A stretch of DNA of 64,000 bases. Origin: Aricia agestis. Lineage: Eukaryota; Arthropoda; Insecta; Lepidoptera; Lycaenidae. Positions 10,626 to 22,346 of this stretch are shown here, one piece after another. The notes below the pieces were generated by a model. The model did not search any database. It saw only the letters and a program-made list of their open reading frames with translations, and was not told where the DNA came from. Both the position numbers and the translations under genes were made by a program. Location of the stretch: positions 3,353,001-3,417,000 of the forward strand of contig NC_056409.1 in the NCBI RefSeq assembly GCF_905147365.1, read 5' to 3'. Numbering within the stretch: position 1 is the stretch's first letter; each line of letters starts with the position of its first letter.

Positions 10626-11313
10626 ATTTGTAAATTGTAATTCGTAATATTCTTTCTGTCACAAATAACTCGAACATCGTATGATATTAAGGTACCTACG
10701 TGAATCGAGATTCGTGATACGTCTCTCGCAAATCGCAATCTATTTCAAAGACAAGCCCCCTTGGATACTTCGACTCTCAACAAAATTTGTACTCCTTTGG
10801 TATGAAACATGTCTTCTTTTTACAGAATAAGAATACTAAGGGCCTGTTTCACCACTTCCTGATAAGTGCCGGATAGGCTATCCACCACTTAACTTGACAG
10901 ATAGAGTATGGAGAATCTGTCTCTGTGTTTCTAATCAATTATATTATAATATCATGCTCCTGGATTCTAATTCAATTTACACATTTAATAAAATATTTGA
11001 CAGGTCGTAACGCACACTGTAGACTAACTTTTGCTCTTTCTTGGTTGGTACTTGGTAACATTTCGAATTAGGTATATAACTTTCGGTTACTACTATGCAT
11101 TGATACGATTTGCAAACGACAGGAAATAACCAAACGTTTCCGGATCGTATCGTATAGTGTAAAGGATTCGTAATTCTGAATTCTCACTCCCAGAGCGAAC
11201 TCTCTCTCTTTGTGAACACTGAATACAGAATTTTCGGGAATCGTTTGCCGCCGAACTGTCATTACGTTTTTTTTGTAAAGTTGTTACAGTGCACTGTGAT
11301 GCGGCAGCACTCC
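10626..11313. other. Intergenic with a MITE end
   Basis: No gene seen. At 10840 a sequence GGGCCTGTTTCACCACTTCC begins after TAA. This resembles one end of a TWA-targeting (PIF/Harbinger-type) MITE, but I cannot find the partner end. Confidence 0.45.
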
Positions 11314-11789
11314 TTAAGAGGATTCCACACCGCCCTTTTTTCCATACAAACGTTGTCCCCTGTTTCCTCCCTGGATAATGCTAGTAGAGTTATAATTTTT
11401 TTCCTGAATATTCACGGCCACTAATACAATGTCCCTATGTTTTCTTTTTTTTCATAATTTAATTATTAAATAAGATATGAACGTTCAAAAACCCAAAAAA
11501 ATGGCCAGATTTTCCACTGTGTTCAAACGTCCAGAAAACAGATTTGGCTAGACTATACAAAAAAAGCAAAACATAGGAACACAGCTCAAGCCTTTTTTTA
11601 ATCTTTAATGAAAAAAGTACTTAAATCGGTTAAGTTTTGGAGAAGGAATCAGGGGACAACGAATCGTTGATTTTCTGGATTTTCTGCAGTTGTCTCTATC
11701 GCGTTCTGCGGTATAGGCTTGAGGTAAGGGAGACAGCTATAGACACGTACTTTTTTTTCATTTCTCTAGCCGCTGTTGTATCCTCTTAA
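11314..11789. mobile_element. H-family MITE, 476 bp, TTAA at both ends
   Basis: Starts TTAAGAGGATTCCACACCGC and ends GTTGTATCCTCTTAA, giving a ~10-bp inverted repeat with TTAA at both boundaries. The body contains ACGTTGTCCCCTGTTTCCTC. Related copies lie at 41948-42234 and 46029-46525. Non-coding. The superfamily is unsure. Confidence 0.65.
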
Positions 11790-12960
11790 TGCTTTTCACT
11801 TTTTTTTTTCTTTTTATGCATGTCTGAAGGTGTCTGAATGCGGTTGATTTTAGTCACATTTAAATGCAGTAGGTAATGTAAATTCATGTGCTCTTAAATA
11901 GAAGTTCAGGTCTGAATGTTACTTTGCAAAGACAAAAATTAAATTTGAAATTAGGTGCTCGGTATTTTTCTTTGACAAATCAAAAATTTTAAGGCTTACA
12001 CTTCGCGAAAACCAAGTTGTTATGTTTTCAAGTTGTAGTAGCGATAATAATTTTTTAAACATCTAAGTACTTACTAGTTAAAAACAAAAAATGTAAACTA
12101 AATTATAACACTAATAATTAATCAACGAACATATTAATATGTTCGTTGATTAATAATTAGTGTTATAATTTTATAATTTATGCCACAGGTCAGTTAGTAT
12201 AAAATAATATTTTAATATTAAGTATATATTTTTTTTAATGTTAAATATGTTAAAATTATATTTTTTAATGAATTTTATTAAAAAAACCTTAAATCACAAT
12301 ATAACAATATGACATAACCCTATATAATTGCTATACTGTGCTTAAGTTTAAGAAGCACCATCTGTCGGGAAACTACTTCACTACGATGTGAGGTAGCTTT
12401 TATTTAAAAATAATACAAACCGAACACGTTATGTCAGAGGTACACTCTTGACGGTCATAGATGGCGTTGTTTTATATTTCTAAATATCACCAGGGACTTT
12501 AGTTTAAAAAAATGCTCAAGTATTTTAAAATACTCGTTATTGAGGGCTAATAATTCCCGTACCACAAACCAGTTTCATTAAAATTAATATAGCCAAACGA
12601 GCAACCGAATTGGCTGATGATAAGCGCTACCCGTAGCGCCGCACCGAGGAAACTTTATGAGCATTTGCCGGCTAACCGCCGTTGACTTTTCCCCTACTTG
12701 TTGGCCCTACAATCTACATGTGTAAAGACTGTTATGTGATACGAGTACTATATTATATTGATATTATGACATAAGTGTATCAAAGGATCCAAAAAACCTT
12801 CGAGAGATAAAGACAACTGGTTTAGTTTTCCGCCTCCGGTCTCGAGACCTTGATCGTGACACAGAACATACCACACACAGAGATAACAAAATAAATTATG
12901 TTAAGTTATGCCATCACGTCATGCTATGAAGTTAATTCAAACTCCTAAAATTATTCGCAA
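11790..12960. other. Intergenic
   Basis: Apart from the palindrome at 12101-12170, nothing recognisable. From about 12700 the sequence shows none of the recurring repeat families. Confidence 0.5.
12101..12170. repeat. 70-bp near-perfect palindrome
   Basis: Two 35-base arms meet with no loop at 12135/12136 (ATATT/AATAT) and pair at 34 of 35 positions. It could be a minimal foldback element or a cruciform-prone site. No flanking duplication was seen. Confidence 0.85.
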
Positions 12961-13169
12961 AAGTTTCGTGGTGGTAGTGAGAAAAGATGACGGTTAAATT
13001 ATAGTGTTAGTGTCTAGTTGATATTTGTTTTTGGAGAGTATTTTGTGAGAGCTAAAATATAGTAGTTAGGTTATATTTTGAAATTGTGTTTTGAGAGAGC
13101 TGCAAGCTAGCTGTGGTGCAAAACTGTGACACAAAATGAAGTTTTATGGACGTTAACAAAATTGTTTAA

Positions 13170-13400
13170 ATGGCAGCAAAACACAGACCCTCGAAAGAAC
13201 AAAGACAGAACGCGCGCGAAAAAGCGAAGGAAACCAGTAAACAGAATAAATTAATAAACGAAGAAGCGAAAAAAGAAAAAAACAAACACGAAAAGAAACC
13301 GGCTCCGAGCTTTTTAACTTTAGCCTTTATTGTGAGTTTTTCATTTTTAAACAAGATTTTCTTAGACTTTCCAGAGGATTACTTGAGACAAAGACTTTGA
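13170..13400 (+). CDS. Small basic ORF with a C-terminal hydrophobic segment (76 aa)
   Basis: Not recognised. The first ~45 residues are strongly charged and lysine-rich (MAAKHRPSKEQRQ..., then EEAKKEKNKHEKK), likely helical. They are followed by a hydrophobic stretch SFLTLAFIVSFSFL around residues 47-60, then a short tail FPEDYLRQRL. This is the layout of a small single-pass or tail-anchored protein. Two short ATG frames sit just upstream (13137 and 13148). The sequence around it lacks recurring repeats, which favours a real locus, but there is no known homologue to cite. It could be a single-exon gene, a retrocopy, or chance. Confidence 0.35.
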   Translation: MAAKHRPSKEQRQNAREKAKETSKQNKLINEEAKKEKNKHEKKPAPSFLTLAFIVSFSFLNKIFLDFPEDYLRQRL

Positions 13401-13616
13401 CAGCATAGCAATATTTACGAAGCAAAATACATAGAGCTTATCTAGCTTATCCACTTAGCTACATCCTAAACTGTTTTATATAGCCATTACTCAGTTCTTA
13501 CTAAAAAGTTCTTTCAATTTGTTTTTTTTTATTCATAACATCTTATAAGCTTATTATTATTATGATAATAATTAATAATTACTTTTTATATATTATTTAA
13601 ACTAATTTAAAAAAAT

Positions 13617-13905
13617 CGGCCAAGAGTCGGACTCGCGCACGATAAGGTCCTGACTCCTGTCCGATACCTTTATAGAACGAAAGTAGGCAAAAAAAAATTT
13701 TTTTTGTATGGTCCGAGCACCATAAAAAATATTTTAATTTTAATATTAACTAACTATTAAAGTACAAATATAATTAAGAATTTTGAGACTATTTCAAGTG
13801 CGTACCTGTTGCCATTATTGATTATGAGCAATAAAGGCATCTCGTTTGTTGTATGGGAGACACCCTTAAATATTAACTTTATTTTGTTTTTAGTACTTTT
13901 TTGTT
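13617..13905 (-). mobile_element. A-family repeat, truncated
   Basis: Opens CGGCCAAGAGTCGGACTCGC and continues with diverged A-family sequence (CAAGTGCGTACCTGTTGCCA, TTGTTGTATGGGAGACACCC). The GTACCCAAAGGG end is missing. Confidence 0.6.
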
Positions 13906-14448
13906 GAAAAGAATACAAAATGTTAGAAATTAATTTAACTTATTAAATTATTATTCTTTGGAAGTCGTTAACTATGACAAAATATGCGATCAACTGAAAT
14001 ATTTATAACCATATTTTATCCACATATACATAATTTCATTTCACTTCAACACTCAGTCTCAAATAATTAATAAGTACTTAAATTTTAATAAAAACATTAA
14101 AATCGTTTAAAATCTAAACGAACATAGAAAAAAAATAACTCTATGCACATTATTTTTGCAAAAATATGTTTGTTATTGTAATAACTAATAAGTTTCTAAA
14201 AATAATATTTTAAATCTAGCTGCTGGTATATTATTTTTCTATGCAAATGAGACACAAAATTGTTAATATTATAAAATCTTGTTAGACATTAAATGTAACC
14301 TTTTGCAACTCGTTTCGAGGAGTGGCTTACTCGATACTGGTTGGATGGGTTACAAAAACTAGAGAATAAAAAAAATTAAACATACGTGTTTATTTGATTA
14401 CATTTCACCTGTATTAAGCTGTATACAAATACAGAATGTAAAAATAAT
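13906..14448. other. Intergenic, no gene seen
   Basis: Very AT-rich, no frame of note. Confidence 0.5.
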
Positions 14449-14862
14449 CGGCCAAGTGCGAGTCACACTCGCGCACGAAGGGTTCCGTACTAGTAATAGA
14501 GCAAAATTAGGCCAAAAATAATTGTAGTTTTTGTATGGGAGGTCCCTTTAATTTTTTATTTTATTTTAATATTTAACACATAACTAATGACTTTGTGAAG
14601 AATTCAAGTACCTACCTGACGCTGCCATTATTGATATAGAGCAAAAAAGGCCAAAAAATCACGTTTGTTGTATGGGAGCCCCCCTGAAATATAAATTTTA
14701 TTTTGTTTTTGGTATTTTGTTGTTATAGCGGCAACAGATAAACATAATCTGTGAAAATTTCAACTCTCTAGCTATTACCGTTCTTGAGGTAGAGACAGAC
14801 GGACAGACAACAAAGTCTTAGTATAGGGTCCCGTTTTTTACCCTTTGGGTAGGGAACCCTAA
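14449..14862 (-). mobile_element. A-family repeat, near full length
   Basis: The A repeat is about 430 bp and recurs about ten times here. In its forward sense it starts GGGTTCCGTACCCAAAGGGT, carries a TCTGTCCGTCTG run, AGCTAGA, AATTTTCACAGATTATGTAT and two GGGGGCTCCCATAC blocks. It ends GTACGGAACCCTTCGTGCGC then CGACTCGCACTTGGCCGA. The two ends share GGGTTCCGTA in inverted orientation. This copy is reversed. Unclassified, non-coding, probably a non-autonomous DNA element. Confidence 0.7.
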
Positions 14863-15302
14863 AAACGGTTCAGCATTCAGTATTACGATTTTATTAGCTT
14901 TATAACTACGAGTAGATTATAAGTCCATATTATAAAACAAAGTCGCTTTTTTCCCTCATGTCCTTTTGTTCCCTTTAATCACGGAGTTTGATGCGGTTTT
15001 CTTTTACATTTTCTTTTTACGACAAATAATTTTGCAAATAATGGCTAATTTTCGAAGCAATTTTAATAAATACAGCATTATTCCTTATTCAATTAAATAA
15101 CTTAAATACATTGTTGATATGTAGATCTATATGTCCCTTCACAGCATATGATTTTTAAAATGAATATTTTCGAAGATATTACAGATTTAAAAATTGCGGG
15201 AAGTAGCTGTTGCGGCGGTACCGACCAATGCGGGGCACGGGTAGTAATAATGAATACAAGTCAAAATTGCTGAATCGATTTTAATATTTTTTTCAGTGGC
15301 TG
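14863..15302. other. Intergenic, no gene seen
   Basis: Non-coding AT-rich sequence between two repeats. Confidence 0.5.
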
Positions 15303-15564
15303 TACAGTGTGTAACAAAAATAAGTGATAATACTTTAGGGTGTGTACGTGTTCCTTGTAGAGAGTTCACTGTGAAAGTAGCAGCTCTGAAAGACGAAAAA
15401 AAATTTTCACTTTTGTATGGGCAAGGCCCCGAGCGTCACGAGTTTCCCCATACAAAAGTGAAAAAAATTTTGGTCTTTTAGCGCTGCTACTTTCACAGTG
15501 AACTCTCTACAAGGAACACGTACATACCTTAAAGTATTATCACTTATTTTTGTTACACCCTGTA
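15303..15564. mobile_element. E-family palindromic MITE, TA ends
   Basis: Outer ends TACAGTGTGTAACAAAAATA and TTTTTGTTACACCCTGTA are the tips of inverted arms over 100 bp long. Each arm holds AAGTGATAATACTTTAGG, ACGTGTTCCTTGTAGAGAG and CACTGTGA. Boundary TA and CAGGGTGTAAC-like tips suggest a Tc1/mariner-type MITE. Similar peptides read from the four copies are repeat artefacts. Confidence 0.75.
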
Positions 15565-15900
15565 AATTTTATACCCGATGCGAAGCCGGGGCGGGTCGCT
15601 AGTGTAGTTATAAAGTTGATAATTATAACGTGCGGTAACCGTTCATTTTTCAGGGATAAAAGTATCCTATGTCGAAACTCTTCGTGCGTGAGTCCTTGTC
15701 CGATTTTACAATTATAAATATTTTTGGTGGGATTATTATTAACATTACAAAATCTACGAATAATAAAAAAACTATAGTTTTTAATATTTGTAGTACAAAA
15801 TATATTTATTTCAACGCCCTAAATACGTTTACTAAAAATTCTATGAAATTTTTATGGGATGATAAATGTTAACGTTTTGGAAAACAATTTAATTTAATTT
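15565..15900. other. Intergenic, no gene seen
   Basis: The E element is followed by a Helitron-like scrap near 15575-15602 (CCCGATGCGAAGCCGGGG ... CGCTAG), then AT-rich non-coding sequence. Confidence 0.4.
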
Positions 15901-16072
15901 TTAGGATTCCGTACCCAAAGGATAAAAACGGGATTAGTAATAACTAAGACTTCGTTGCCTGTCCGTCTGTCTGTCTGTCTATCCCCAGGCTGTATCTCAA
16001 GAACCGCTATAGCTAGACTGAAATTTTCACAGATTATGTATATCTCTTGCCGCAATAACAATAAAACCGGCC

Positions 16073-16866
16073 AAGTGCGAGTTGGACTCGCCCTCGAAGG
16101 GTTCCGCAGCAACAATAAGGTTTATTTTTTATGAATTTAAAAGGGTTTTGATTTATTTTTATGTTTCAGTTGATTTCATGAAAGTTAATTTAGGGTTTAC
16201 CATTTATGACGTCTAAAAAACTTAATCTTACTTAACTAAAACTTATCATGCCCCTACTTTAGAAGTTAGAGGGGGAGGGGGGGCACATTTTACCACTTTG
16301 GAAGAGTCTCTCTCGCAAACTATTCAGGTTAGAAAAAAATTGCAGAAAAAACTTCATTATGATTTTTGAAGACCTATCCATAGATACCCCACACGCATAG
16401 GTTAGATGAAAAAAATTTTTTTTGTTGGTTTAAGGTTTACCATTTATGACGTATAAAAAAACTACTTGCTAGATCTCGTTCAAACCAATTTTCTTTGGTA
16501 GTTTTTATAGTAATGTACATCATATATTTTTTAGACTTATCATGCCCCTACTTTAGAAATTAGAGGGGGGGTGACACACATTTTACCACTTTGGAAGAGT
16601 ATCTCTCGCAAACTATTCAGGTTAGATGATATTAGAAACCTCAACATGATTTTTCAAGACCTATGCATAGATACCCACCCCACATGCATAGATTAGATGA
16701 AAAAAAATTTTTTTTGATTCAGTTGTACCTATGGGGACCCCTAAATTTTTTTTTAATTTTTCCATGTTTGTATCAAAATCTTAAGGCGGTTTACAGATTA
16801 CATCTACTTACCAAGTTTCAAAAGTATAGCTCTTATAGTTTCGGAGAAAAATGGCTGTGACATACG

Positions 16867-16910
<44 letters not shown>

Positions 16911-16961
16911 TGACGAATCTATAAGGGTTCCGTTTTTTGCCATTTGACTACGGAACGCTAA
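16073..16961 (+). mobile_element. B-family repeat with internal duplication
   Basis: Starts CGGCCAAGTGCGAGTTGGAC and GGGTTCCGCAGCAACAATAA. It ends with a GACA run (16866-16910) and GGGTTCCGTTTTTTGCCATT ... CTACGGAACGCTAAAA. A block of about 240-290 bp is tandemly duplicated inside (16191-16427 and 16428-16716). Both halves contain ACCATTTATGACGT, ATGCCCCTACTTTAGAA, a G-run and CTCTCGCAAACTATTCAGGT. Related to A only at the tips. Confidence 0.65.
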
Positions 16962-17085
16962 AAATACTAAAAACAAAATAAAGTTAAGATTTTAACGTGA
17001 TGTTTTTTGCGTTTTTTGCCTGTAATCGTTAATGACAACACCGCGGCACTTGAAACTTTCACAGAATCCTTAAATTATATAAGAT

Positions 17086-17347
17086 GACCTCTGTGGCTCA
17101 GTGGTGAGCGCGTTGGTAGCTCAAGCCGGGGGTCGCGGGTTCTTATCCCGCCGACGGAACAAAAAGTTTTTTAATGTTCCCTGGTCTTGATGTGTATTAA
17201 ATATGTGTATGATATAATAAAAATCTTAAATATATGTATAGTATAAAAGTATTAAATATATTTTCGTTGTCTCGTGCCTGTAACACAAGTCCTTTAGGTA
17301 CTTAGCACGGGGCCAGACTGACGTGGTGTGAAGCGTCCAATAGATAT
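17086..17347 (+). mobile_element. tRNA-derived SINE with target duplication
   Basis: The head GACCTCTGTGGCTCAGTGGT is box-A-like. It is followed by GGGGGTCGCGGGTTCTTATC (box-B-like, diverged) and CCGCCGACGGAAC. The body ends with TAACACAAGTCCTTTAGGTA, CGGGGCCAGACTGACGTGGT and GAAGCGTCCA. Flanks TAAGAT (17080-17085 and 17348-17353) match as a 6-bp target duplication. It contains the uninterrupted form (17311-17318) of the site where another copy carries a hAT-like insertion. Confidence 0.75.
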
Positions 17348-17505
17348 TAAGATATTATTAATTTGTACTTTAATAATTATTAATAAAATTAAAAGAAAGT
17401 AAATATTTAAGGGGGCGTCCATACAAGAACAAAATTTTTTACCCATTTTCGCTCTTTAACTGTACGGAACCCTTCGTGCGCGAATTTGACTAGCACTTGG
17501 CCGAT

Positions 17506-18150
17506 TTTACTAAAATAAAACATCCTAAATAACCATCGGTGACATTTCGGTAAAACGAATTAATGATTTAGGTTTAAAAGCAATTTAAATGTTTTCTGTC
17601 GGACGGGTTTACCTGCACGTTATTTATAGGTAAAGGATATTTTATGTAATAAAACTTTTGTTGGTTTTAATTAAAAACAACACTGAGCTTTTGGTAAAAG
17701 ATGGCACGTGATTCGTGATTTTTTTACCAATAATTCTTGCCATAACTGGCAAGAATTATTGGTAAAAAAATCACAATGAGCTCAAGGGAAATAATCAGCC
17801 ACTAATTGCATTTATTGGGTACCATCGGCCACATGCGTTGTTACATATCTACTAAAATAATTTACGCTTGCTGTCGGTGTAAGTATGAAATCCTCCAAAT
17901 ATGCAGATTTATATTTGTTTCTCTTGTGCTCATTGCCAAGCCACTATAATAATTATAGAATAAAGAAATCTATTGATACATTTACTGAATCTTGATTTAA
18001 ATTACAAAATAAGTTGAAGGCTTGGCTTGAATGTGATCTGAAAACTTTTTAAGACAGAAGTATTAAAGTTATGCAATATTTTGCTTGGCACCTTTTACAT
18101 TTTATGTTTTGGTGGGATTTTATTTCTTTTTTGAAGGATTTTTTTTCTTT
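17506..18150. other. Intergenic; contains a strong hairpin
   Basis: No gene. The perfect hairpin at 17715-17774 is listed separately. Confidence 0.5.
17715..17774. repeat. Perfect 27-bp stem hairpin with 6-nt loop
   Basis: Left arm GTGATTTTTTTACC... and right arm ...GGTAAAAAAATCAC are exact reverse complements over 27 bases, separated by ATAACT. No flanking duplication is obvious. Likely a foldback insertion. Confidence 0.85.
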
Positions 18151-18554
18151 TCGGGACCGGAACACGGAACCCTATTATTAATAAAATAAGTCTTCGCTGT
18201 CTGTCCATCGTCCATCCGTATGTATCGTGTATCCGAGAACCGCAATAGCTAGATAGTTGCAATTTTCACAAATTATGTATTTCTGGTGTCGTTATAAAAG
18301 CCAATAATCCAATTTATATAAAATAAATTATTAATAGGGGGCTTCATACAACAAACACGATTTTTTTCCCGTTTTTAGCTCTATATCCATAATGGTAACA
18401 GTAAGGTTTTTAAAAATTTCAGAAAATACTCAACTGTATTTCAACTTTAATAATTAATAATAAAAATTAAATAAACTTATTATTTAAGAGGGGCTCCCAT
18501 ACAAATTTATGGTACGGAACCCTATGTACACCAGTCCGACTCGCACTTGGCCGT
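18151..18554 (+). mobile_element. A-family repeat, diverged
   Basis: Contains GGAACACGGAACCCTATTAT, a TCTGTCCATCGTCCATC run, CAATAGCTAGATAG, CACAAATTATGTATTTCT and an end ACTCGCACTTGGCCGTTT. More diverged than other copies. Confidence 0.6.
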
Positions 18555-19692
18555 TTTCATAATTTTTTCCTTTCATTGTGAATAGATCTATCCGGATACC
18601 AAATTTCAAGGTTCTAAGTCTGCTAGAAGTACCTTAGAATTTTGATGATCTGTCAGTCAGTGAGTGACAAAATGTAGTTACTTTGACCATCTGTAATTAT
18701 TATACTATTTATCGAAATTTTTTGTAATTTGGAGGTTAAGCTAGTTTTAATACTTGCTCCTAGTGACTGAAATTCTAAATCCCTAGCTTTGTTAACATCG
18801 AAGATAAAGGGGGTGTGAAAAAGCCGCGAACCGCTTCGAGAAAAGTATGGTACGGCCGTGCCTTTGCTAAAAAGCTTAGCTGGGGCACTGCCGTGCCCCC
18901 AGATATGACCCTTCAAACATCGCAAAAAATTAATGCCCCATACCCCGCCAACCCACCGACCATAAAACAAATTCAAAAGATCTTCCCTCTTAAGGGAAAG
19001 AAAATTGTTATGCAGTCTATTCAACCCCCGTAGTCTGTTCACCGTTTTTCCCTACTTTAACCTTCTCAGAGCATCCATCAAGACTATGACTTGGTTTAAT
19101 TTATAAATTCGGGAGAGTAGATATCATTAAAGACAGGAGCAGTCAGTAGATGGCGTCTTGCGACGAGAGAAAAACAAAACCTATCAACAATCTATTTGGA
19201 ATTTTTCCTTAATTTGCTGCAAGATTTTTATTAATTTTATGGTGTCCACGTGTTTTTTTCCTTATTTTCGAACATGCAAAATAGATAACGCATAATATAA
19301 GGTCGAGACCGCGAGTTTGCGCATGCGCCAGTATCTTAGACGACCGCGCACACGCCGGTCTGATACTAAATTTTTATATAAATTTAAATTTATTTAGTTT
19401 AGTTTTTTTGGAGTAATTGGCAAACTACAGTAAGTGTTTTCATAGATTTTATTTAGATTTAAGCAAGCCACGTTGGTTAATTTTTAACATATTCCAAAAT
19501 TTCATAGATGAATTTATTAGAAAAAATTTGTGCTATAAAAATGACTAAAGTTCTTAACGTAATTAAACGATTTTTTACGACAAGAAGCAGGCTCTCACTC
19601 TACCCTCCACAAGTATTATTTTACTTTATAGACTCAAGTGACAAGTCAATCTCTATATTCTATAACTATGAAGAAGAAAATCGCGTTTCTTA
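18555..19692. other. Intergenic, no gene seen
   Basis: Overlapping open frames on both strands at about 18650-19040 (72 to 129 codons) have no recognisable domain. GCCGTGCCTTTGC and GCACTGCCGTGCCCC suggest a short GC-richer insertion. Judged non-coding. Confidence 0.45.
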
Positions 19693-19954
19693 TACAGAAT
19701 GTAATAAAAATAAGTGATAATACTTTAGGGTGTGTACGTGTTCCTTGTAGAGAGTTCACTGTGAGAGTAGCAGCGTTGAAAAACTATTTTTTTTTTCAAT
19801 TTTGTATGGGGAAACTCGTGACGCTCGGGCGCTTGCCTATACAAAAGTGAAAAAAAATTTTCGTCTTTTAGCGCTGCTACTTTCACAGTGAACTCTCTAC
19901 AAGGAACACGTACACACCCTAAAGTATTATCACTTATTTTTGTTACACACTGTA
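19693..19954. mobile_element. E-family palindromic MITE
   Basis: Same arms as the copy at 15303, tips TACAGAATGTAATAAAAATA and TTTTTGTTACACACTGTA, with TA at both boundaries. Loop differs slightly. Confidence 0.75.
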
Positions 19955-20118
19955 TATTATACTACTCTAATATCTGTGGTCCCTAACTGGTATAATGTAT
20001 CAATAATTACAATTTAATTGGCAATTAGCATAGTGCATTATGCTATTAACATCACTCTCGTGATCTCGTGTCAAAACAGATTGTACAATTAACTAACGGC
20101 CGCCTGATTCCAGGTTAA

Positions 20119-20257
20119 GCCCCAATTTCACCAACGTCTGTTAGTGCTAACAGCTTGTTAAAATTCAAGTCTTCTCTTTCAATCATAAGAAAAACGAAAG
20201 AGGTAAAGTGATACTAATTCGAGCGTTAACTTTAACAGTCGTTGGTGAAATTGGGGC
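20119..20257. mobile_element. K-family MITE (PIF/Harbinger-type ends)
   Basis: Terminal inverted repeats GCCCCAATTTCACCAACG and CGTTGGTGAAATTGGGGC are exact. The element is 139 bp and non-coding. Flanking triplets TAA and TTA are not identical, but the second copy (52354-52493) has a clean TTA duplication, as expected of PIF/Harbinger elements. Confidence 0.7.
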
Positions 20258-20766
<509 letters not shown>

Positions 20767-21230
20767 TACTAACCCTCTTCTTTCTTCTCTACTTATTTTA
20801 TTTGCTGTTACTGTTAGCCATAGACTAAGGAAAATATTATGTTAGCTTAGCAAATTTTCGTGGAAAAACTATTTATTTGGATCGGGTGCCATTAGGTATA
20901 CGGTTAGTGATATCTGTTATCGAAAACGTTATAAAAAGATTATACGGTCATTATAATGTCGTAAATTGTTATATGAAGATATAAGTAAGTATCTTAAAAA
21001 TACTAAAAATACAAGTTAACAATTATAAACAATCACCATGTCAACATAACTGCTTTTAAACCTCGATGAACAACAGATATTTATAACTTATAAGTTTGTC
21101 GTGTCTGTCTATCTCCTCACTTCTAGAAGGACCAGCTGATTTTTATTTAAATTTTTTTTTAAACGCCGACTCTCCGGATGGATCATAGTTCATAATCAGC
21201 TTACTGCTTGTCAATTCTAATTATAATATC
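20767..21230. other. Intergenic, no gene seen
   Basis: AT-rich, non-coding. Confidence 0.5.
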
Positions 21231-21332
21231 TATGGACGCTTCACACCACGTCAGTCTGGCCCAGGGCTGTAGCTAGAGTCAAATTTGAGGTAGGGCAGCG
21301 TCGGTTACAGGTAGGGCGGAAGCAAAAAAAAT

Positions 21333-21597
21333 CGGTCAAGTGCGAGTCGGATTCGTGCACGAAGGGTTTCGTACCGTTATAGATAAAAAATAGGCCAAAA
21401 TTGTGTTTTTTGTAATTGAGCCCCCTTTAAATATAAATGTTATTTTAATTGTATTATTAATTAATTAAGTGATTTCGCAAAAATGTCAAGTGCCTACTGT
21501 TGCCATTTATATCACTATGCAGCAAAAAGGCCAAAAATCACGAATCCTTAAATATTGATTTTATTTTGTTTTTAGTATTTGTTGTTTTGATTTATCT
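21333..21597 (-). mobile_element. A-family fragment inside the hAT-like element
   Basis: Starts CGGTCAAGTGCGAGTCGGAT and runs to TTTTTAGTATTTGTTGTTTT. It lacks the other A end. Confidence 0.6.
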
Positions 21598-22156
21598 CTA
21601 GGTCAATGATGTATTCAATTCATTCAATAGTTATTCTTAGATACTTAAAAAAAATCTGTGACAAAGCATGAGCACTATATCTAAGAACTACATATTATTA
21701 AATCCTCAATTACGAAGAACAAGCGAACAATATGGTTAAACTTCTGGATGTAGTGATCCACGAGTAGCGATTGTATTTTGCGCTTTCACCTGTTTTGAGC
21801 AGTGAGGTTTTTCGTCGTCAATTTGCTCTTCAACCTTCCGTTTTTTTCCAAAGAAAGCCCGTATATCTATCGCGAAATCAAAGAATATTCAATTTAATAT
21901 TATGTCAATACAAAAAAGAACTGTATTTATTTTTGAAGAAAACACTCTTTACTTTACTTCACTTGAACCAAACAACCAACAATCATAAACAACCTTTCGG
22001 TAATGTAAAATGTTTATTAACTGGGATTCCCCGTACGAAAGATTGCCGATATTGCAATCCATGGTATTCACAGATACTATTATAATTAAATGGACGCATC
22101 GCTTCATGTAATCGTGATTCAAATGCCATCTATACACAGAATAAAGAATTATTATC
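21598..22156. other. Interior of the hAT-like element, unassigned
   Basis: Contains a 104-codon open frame (21771-22085) with no hAT transposase motif or other recognisable domain. Probably not a gene. Confidence 0.4.
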
Positions 22157-22342
22157 GACGACTTCTGTGGCCCAATGGTTGGGCGTGTGGCAACTTAATC
22201 CGGGGGTCGCGGGTTCGAATCCTGCCAACGGAACAGTTTTTAAAGGTATAATAAAAATCTTAACTATATAATGTATAGTTTATATAAGAATAAAGTATAT
22301 TTCTGTTGTCTAATACCTGTAATGCAAGTCCTTTAGGTCTTT
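22157..22342 (+). mobile_element. tRNA-derived SINE, 3'-truncated
   Basis: Head CTTCTGTGGCCCAATGGTTG, box-B-like GGTCGCGGGTTCGAATCC, then the SINE body up to AATGCAAGTCCTTTAGGT, where it breaks off before the following A element. Confidence 0.7.
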
Positions 22343-22346
22343 CTTT

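Larger units (their letters stand above)
15901..17505 (+). mobile_element. A-family repeat split by two later insertions
   Basis: The A repeat starts at 15901 (TTAGGATTCCGTACCCAAAG) and breaks off near 16073. It resumes at about 16962 (AATACTAAAAACAAAATAAA), breaks again at 17086, resumes at about 17354 and finishes with GTACGGAACCCTTCGTGCGC at 17462-17481. The pieces appear in consensus order with little missing, which dates the B element and the SINE as younger than this A copy. Confidence 0.75.

Noticed and set aside
15187..15481. ORFs whose peptide (CVRVPCREF...) recurs at 19638 and 54960
   Set aside because: The peptide similarity is due to the shared E-family MITE arm. The frames end inside the palindrome loop region and have no gene context.
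17086..17160. tRNA gene
   Set aside because: Box B is degraded and the tRNA-like part is the head of a repeated ~260-bp SINE with a target duplication.
17715..17774. microRNA precursor
   Set aside because: The perfect stem is too short, with a 6-nt loop and none of the usual mismatches; no family seed recognised.
18653..19042. 129-codon ORF on the - strand
   Set aside because: No recognisable domain, and overlapped by an open frame on the other strand. Likely chance openness.
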